A DNA stretch of 7,419 nucleotides from JAIVGV01 sp035295985 (GTDB lineage: Bacteria; Acidobacteriota; Blastocatellia; Pyrinomonadales; Pyrinomonadaceae), in the NCBI GenBank assembly GCA_035295985.1, contig DATHBT010000355.1, positions 1 to 7,419 of the forward strand, given 5' to 3'. The position numbers were made by a program, and so were the translations under genes. Below, piece by piece: positions 6,545 through 7,419 of the stretch (the first letter of the stretch is position 1; each line of letters begins with the position of its first letter). The notes beneath the pieces are model-generated. The model made no database searches and was not told where the DNA came from. It saw only the letters and a list, made by a program, of their open reading frames with translations.

Positions 6545-6636
6545 TGCGACTCTCCCGCCGGCAACTCCTCGGAGCGATTTTCCTGCTCGCCGTCCTCTGG
6601 GCAGTCCTCATCTTCCGCCTTCTCACACGGCCGTGA
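6544..6636 (+). CDS. 30-residue single-pass membrane peptide, unknown function
   Basis: This small open frame starts at the ATG in the TAATG junction with the glutaredoxin gene and ends at TGA 6634-6636. It encodes a basic N-terminus (R2, R5, R6), a hydrophobic segment of about 17 residues (L8 to about F25, with one Trp) and a short basic end (R26, R30). That is a compact transmembrane helix with positive charge on both sides. I do not recognise a family. In favour of a real gene: it is coupled to both neighbours (1-nt overlap upstream, 4-nt GTGA overlap with miaA downstream), it fills the gap exactly, and its composition is that of a membrane segment rather than random GC-rich sequence. Against: it is short, with no strong ribosome site. 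It could instead be a leader whose translation brings ribosomes to the miaA GTG. Confidence 0.55.
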   Translation: MRLSRRQLLGAIFLLAVLWAVLIFRLLTRP

Positions 6637-7419
6637 CCGAAGGGCGCGACGAACCGGCGCGGCCGATCATCGCCGTCGCCGGCCCGACCGCTTCGGGCAA
6701 GACCGCGCTCGGCGTCGAGATCGCGCTGCGCTTCGGCGGCGAGATAGTCAACTGCGACTCCGTGCAGGTCTATCGAGAGATCGAGATCGCGACGGCCAAG
6801 CCAACCCCGGAAGAGCGGCGCGGCGTCCCACACCACCTGCTCGACTTCGTCCCGCCGGAAGTCTCATACACGGCCGGCGCGTGGGCCGCGGACGCCGGGC
6901 GCGTCATCACGGAGATCGAGTCGCGCGGCCGTCTCGCCGTCCTCGTCGGCGGCACGGGCTTCTACCTGCGCGCCCTGCGCCAGCCGCTCTTCCAGAGCCG
7001 GCCGACCGACGAACGCCTGCGCGCGCGCCTCACCGCGCTGCGCGACGCGCGCGGGCCGGAACACCTGCACAGGATTCTCCTTAAACTCGATCCGGCTTCG
7101 GCCGCGCGCCTCCACGCGCGCGACTGGCCCCGCGTCCAGCGCGCCCTCGAAGTACGTTTGCAGACCGGCCGCAAGCTCTCCGAGCAGCAAGCACTTCGGC
7201 CCGAGCCGCCCGCGCTCGCCCGCCGCTTGCGACTCTTCGTGCTCAACCCGCCGCGCGACGAACTCTATTCCCGGATCGACGCGCGTACAGAAGCCCACTT
7301 CGGCGCAGGGCTGGTCGAAGAAGTCCGGCGGCTGCTCGCGCGCGGCGTGCCGCACGCCGCGCAGGCGCTCGGCGCGCACGGCTACCGGCGCGTCGTCGAG
7401 TACCTGCGCGGCGAGCGCA
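6633..7419 (+). CDS. miaA: tRNA dimethylallyltransferase MiaA, C-terminus cut by window edge
   Basis: MiaA transfers a dimethylallyl group from DMAPP to N6 of A37 in tRNAs that read UNN codons, a cytoplasmic housekeeping modification. The frame starts at GTG 6633, overlapping the preceding TGA by 4 nt (GTGA), and is open to the window end (262 residues). The family is usually about 300-320 residues, so some 40-60 are missing. Visible signatures are the P-loop G17-P-T-A-S-G-K23-T24, D42-S-V-Q-V-Y-R48 (with the Asp that acts as general base in the E. coli enzyme at the same number), H67-H-L-L-D71, and V-G-G-T-G-F-Y-L ending at residue 112. Near the end, L246-G-A-H-G-Y251-R appears where many homologues have a shorter I/L-G-Y. 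GTG is the only start that keeps the strand before the P-loop at normal length. It is likely translated by coupling from the small upstream frame. Confidence 0.95.
   Translation, partial: MTEGRDEPARPIIAVAGPTASGKTALGVEIALRFGGEIVNCDSVQVYREIEIATAKPTPEERRGVPHHLLDFVPPEVSYTAGAWAADAGRVITEIESRGRLAVLVGGTGFYLRALRQPLFQSRPTDERLRARLTALRDARGPEHLHRILLKLDPASAARLHARDWPRVQRALEVRLQTGRKLSEQQALRPEPPALARRLRLFVLNPPRDELYSRIDARTEAHFGAGLVEEVRRLLARGVPHAAQALGAHGYRRVVEYLRGER

Noticed and set aside
1..7419. CRISPR array, tRNA/rRNA genes, insertion sequence or phage genes
   Set aside because: I looked for regularly spaced repeats, tRNA-like cloverleaf ends, transposase motifs and phage modules, and saw none.

Overview
This is a very GC-rich, gene-dense stretch of bacterial chromosome. 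All recognisable genes lie on the + strand. The long minus-strand and alternate-frame open frames are shadows of GC-rich coding sequence. The gene set (a lipid A-type sugar dehydrogenase, a SpoIID-type murein enzyme in a non-sporulation setting, and MiaA) suggests a Gram-negative-type bacterium. My best guess is Acidobacteriota, class Blastocatellia/Pyrinomonadaceae. That placement is an inference from protein style and base composition, not something proved here.

Layout. (1) From the left edge to 872 is the C-terminal three quarters or more of a Gfo/Idh/MocA-family NAD(P)-dependent oxidoreductase. (2) Positions 869-944 are a short, mostly non-coding repeat-rich element bounded by perfect 8-bp inverted repeats, and its first repeat contains the stop codon of gene 1. 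(3) About 955-2169 encodes a beta-lactamase-fold (family S12) serine hydrolase. Its 3' end runs into a G-rich octamer repeat (2124-2163) that meets the quadruplex consensus. (4) Positions 2170-3591 encode a long-chain ChrA-type chromate transporter, whose ATG directly abuts the preceding TGA. (5) After a 75-bp gap, 3667-6267 encodes a large exported SpoIID/LytB-domain protein with a SPOR-like domain and a long insert carrying an SLH-like motif. (6) Positions 6278-6544 encode a small glutaredoxin-like protein. (7) Positions 6544-6636 encode a 30-residue single-pass membrane peptide. (8) From 6633 to the right edge is the start of miaA (tRNA dimethylallyltransferase), which stays open to the window end.

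How the genes relate. Genes 5-8 are packed like an operon: a 10-nt gap, then a TAATG 1-nt overlap, then a GTGA 4-nt overlap. They are probably cotranscribed and translationally coupled. Genes 1, 3 and 5 all point to cell-envelope sugar or peptidoglycan metabolism, while Grx and MiaA are housekeeping. ChrA looks like a single transporter gene without chrB or other resistance partners in view.

The points most worth a second look are the twice-interrupted SpoIID architecture, the G-quadruplex/octamer tract at the serine hydrolase-chrA junction, the inverted-repeat element after gene 1, and the 30-residue membrane peptide. I did not find a clearly new multi-gene defence, mobile or CRISPR system, and there are no tRNA or rRNA genes.
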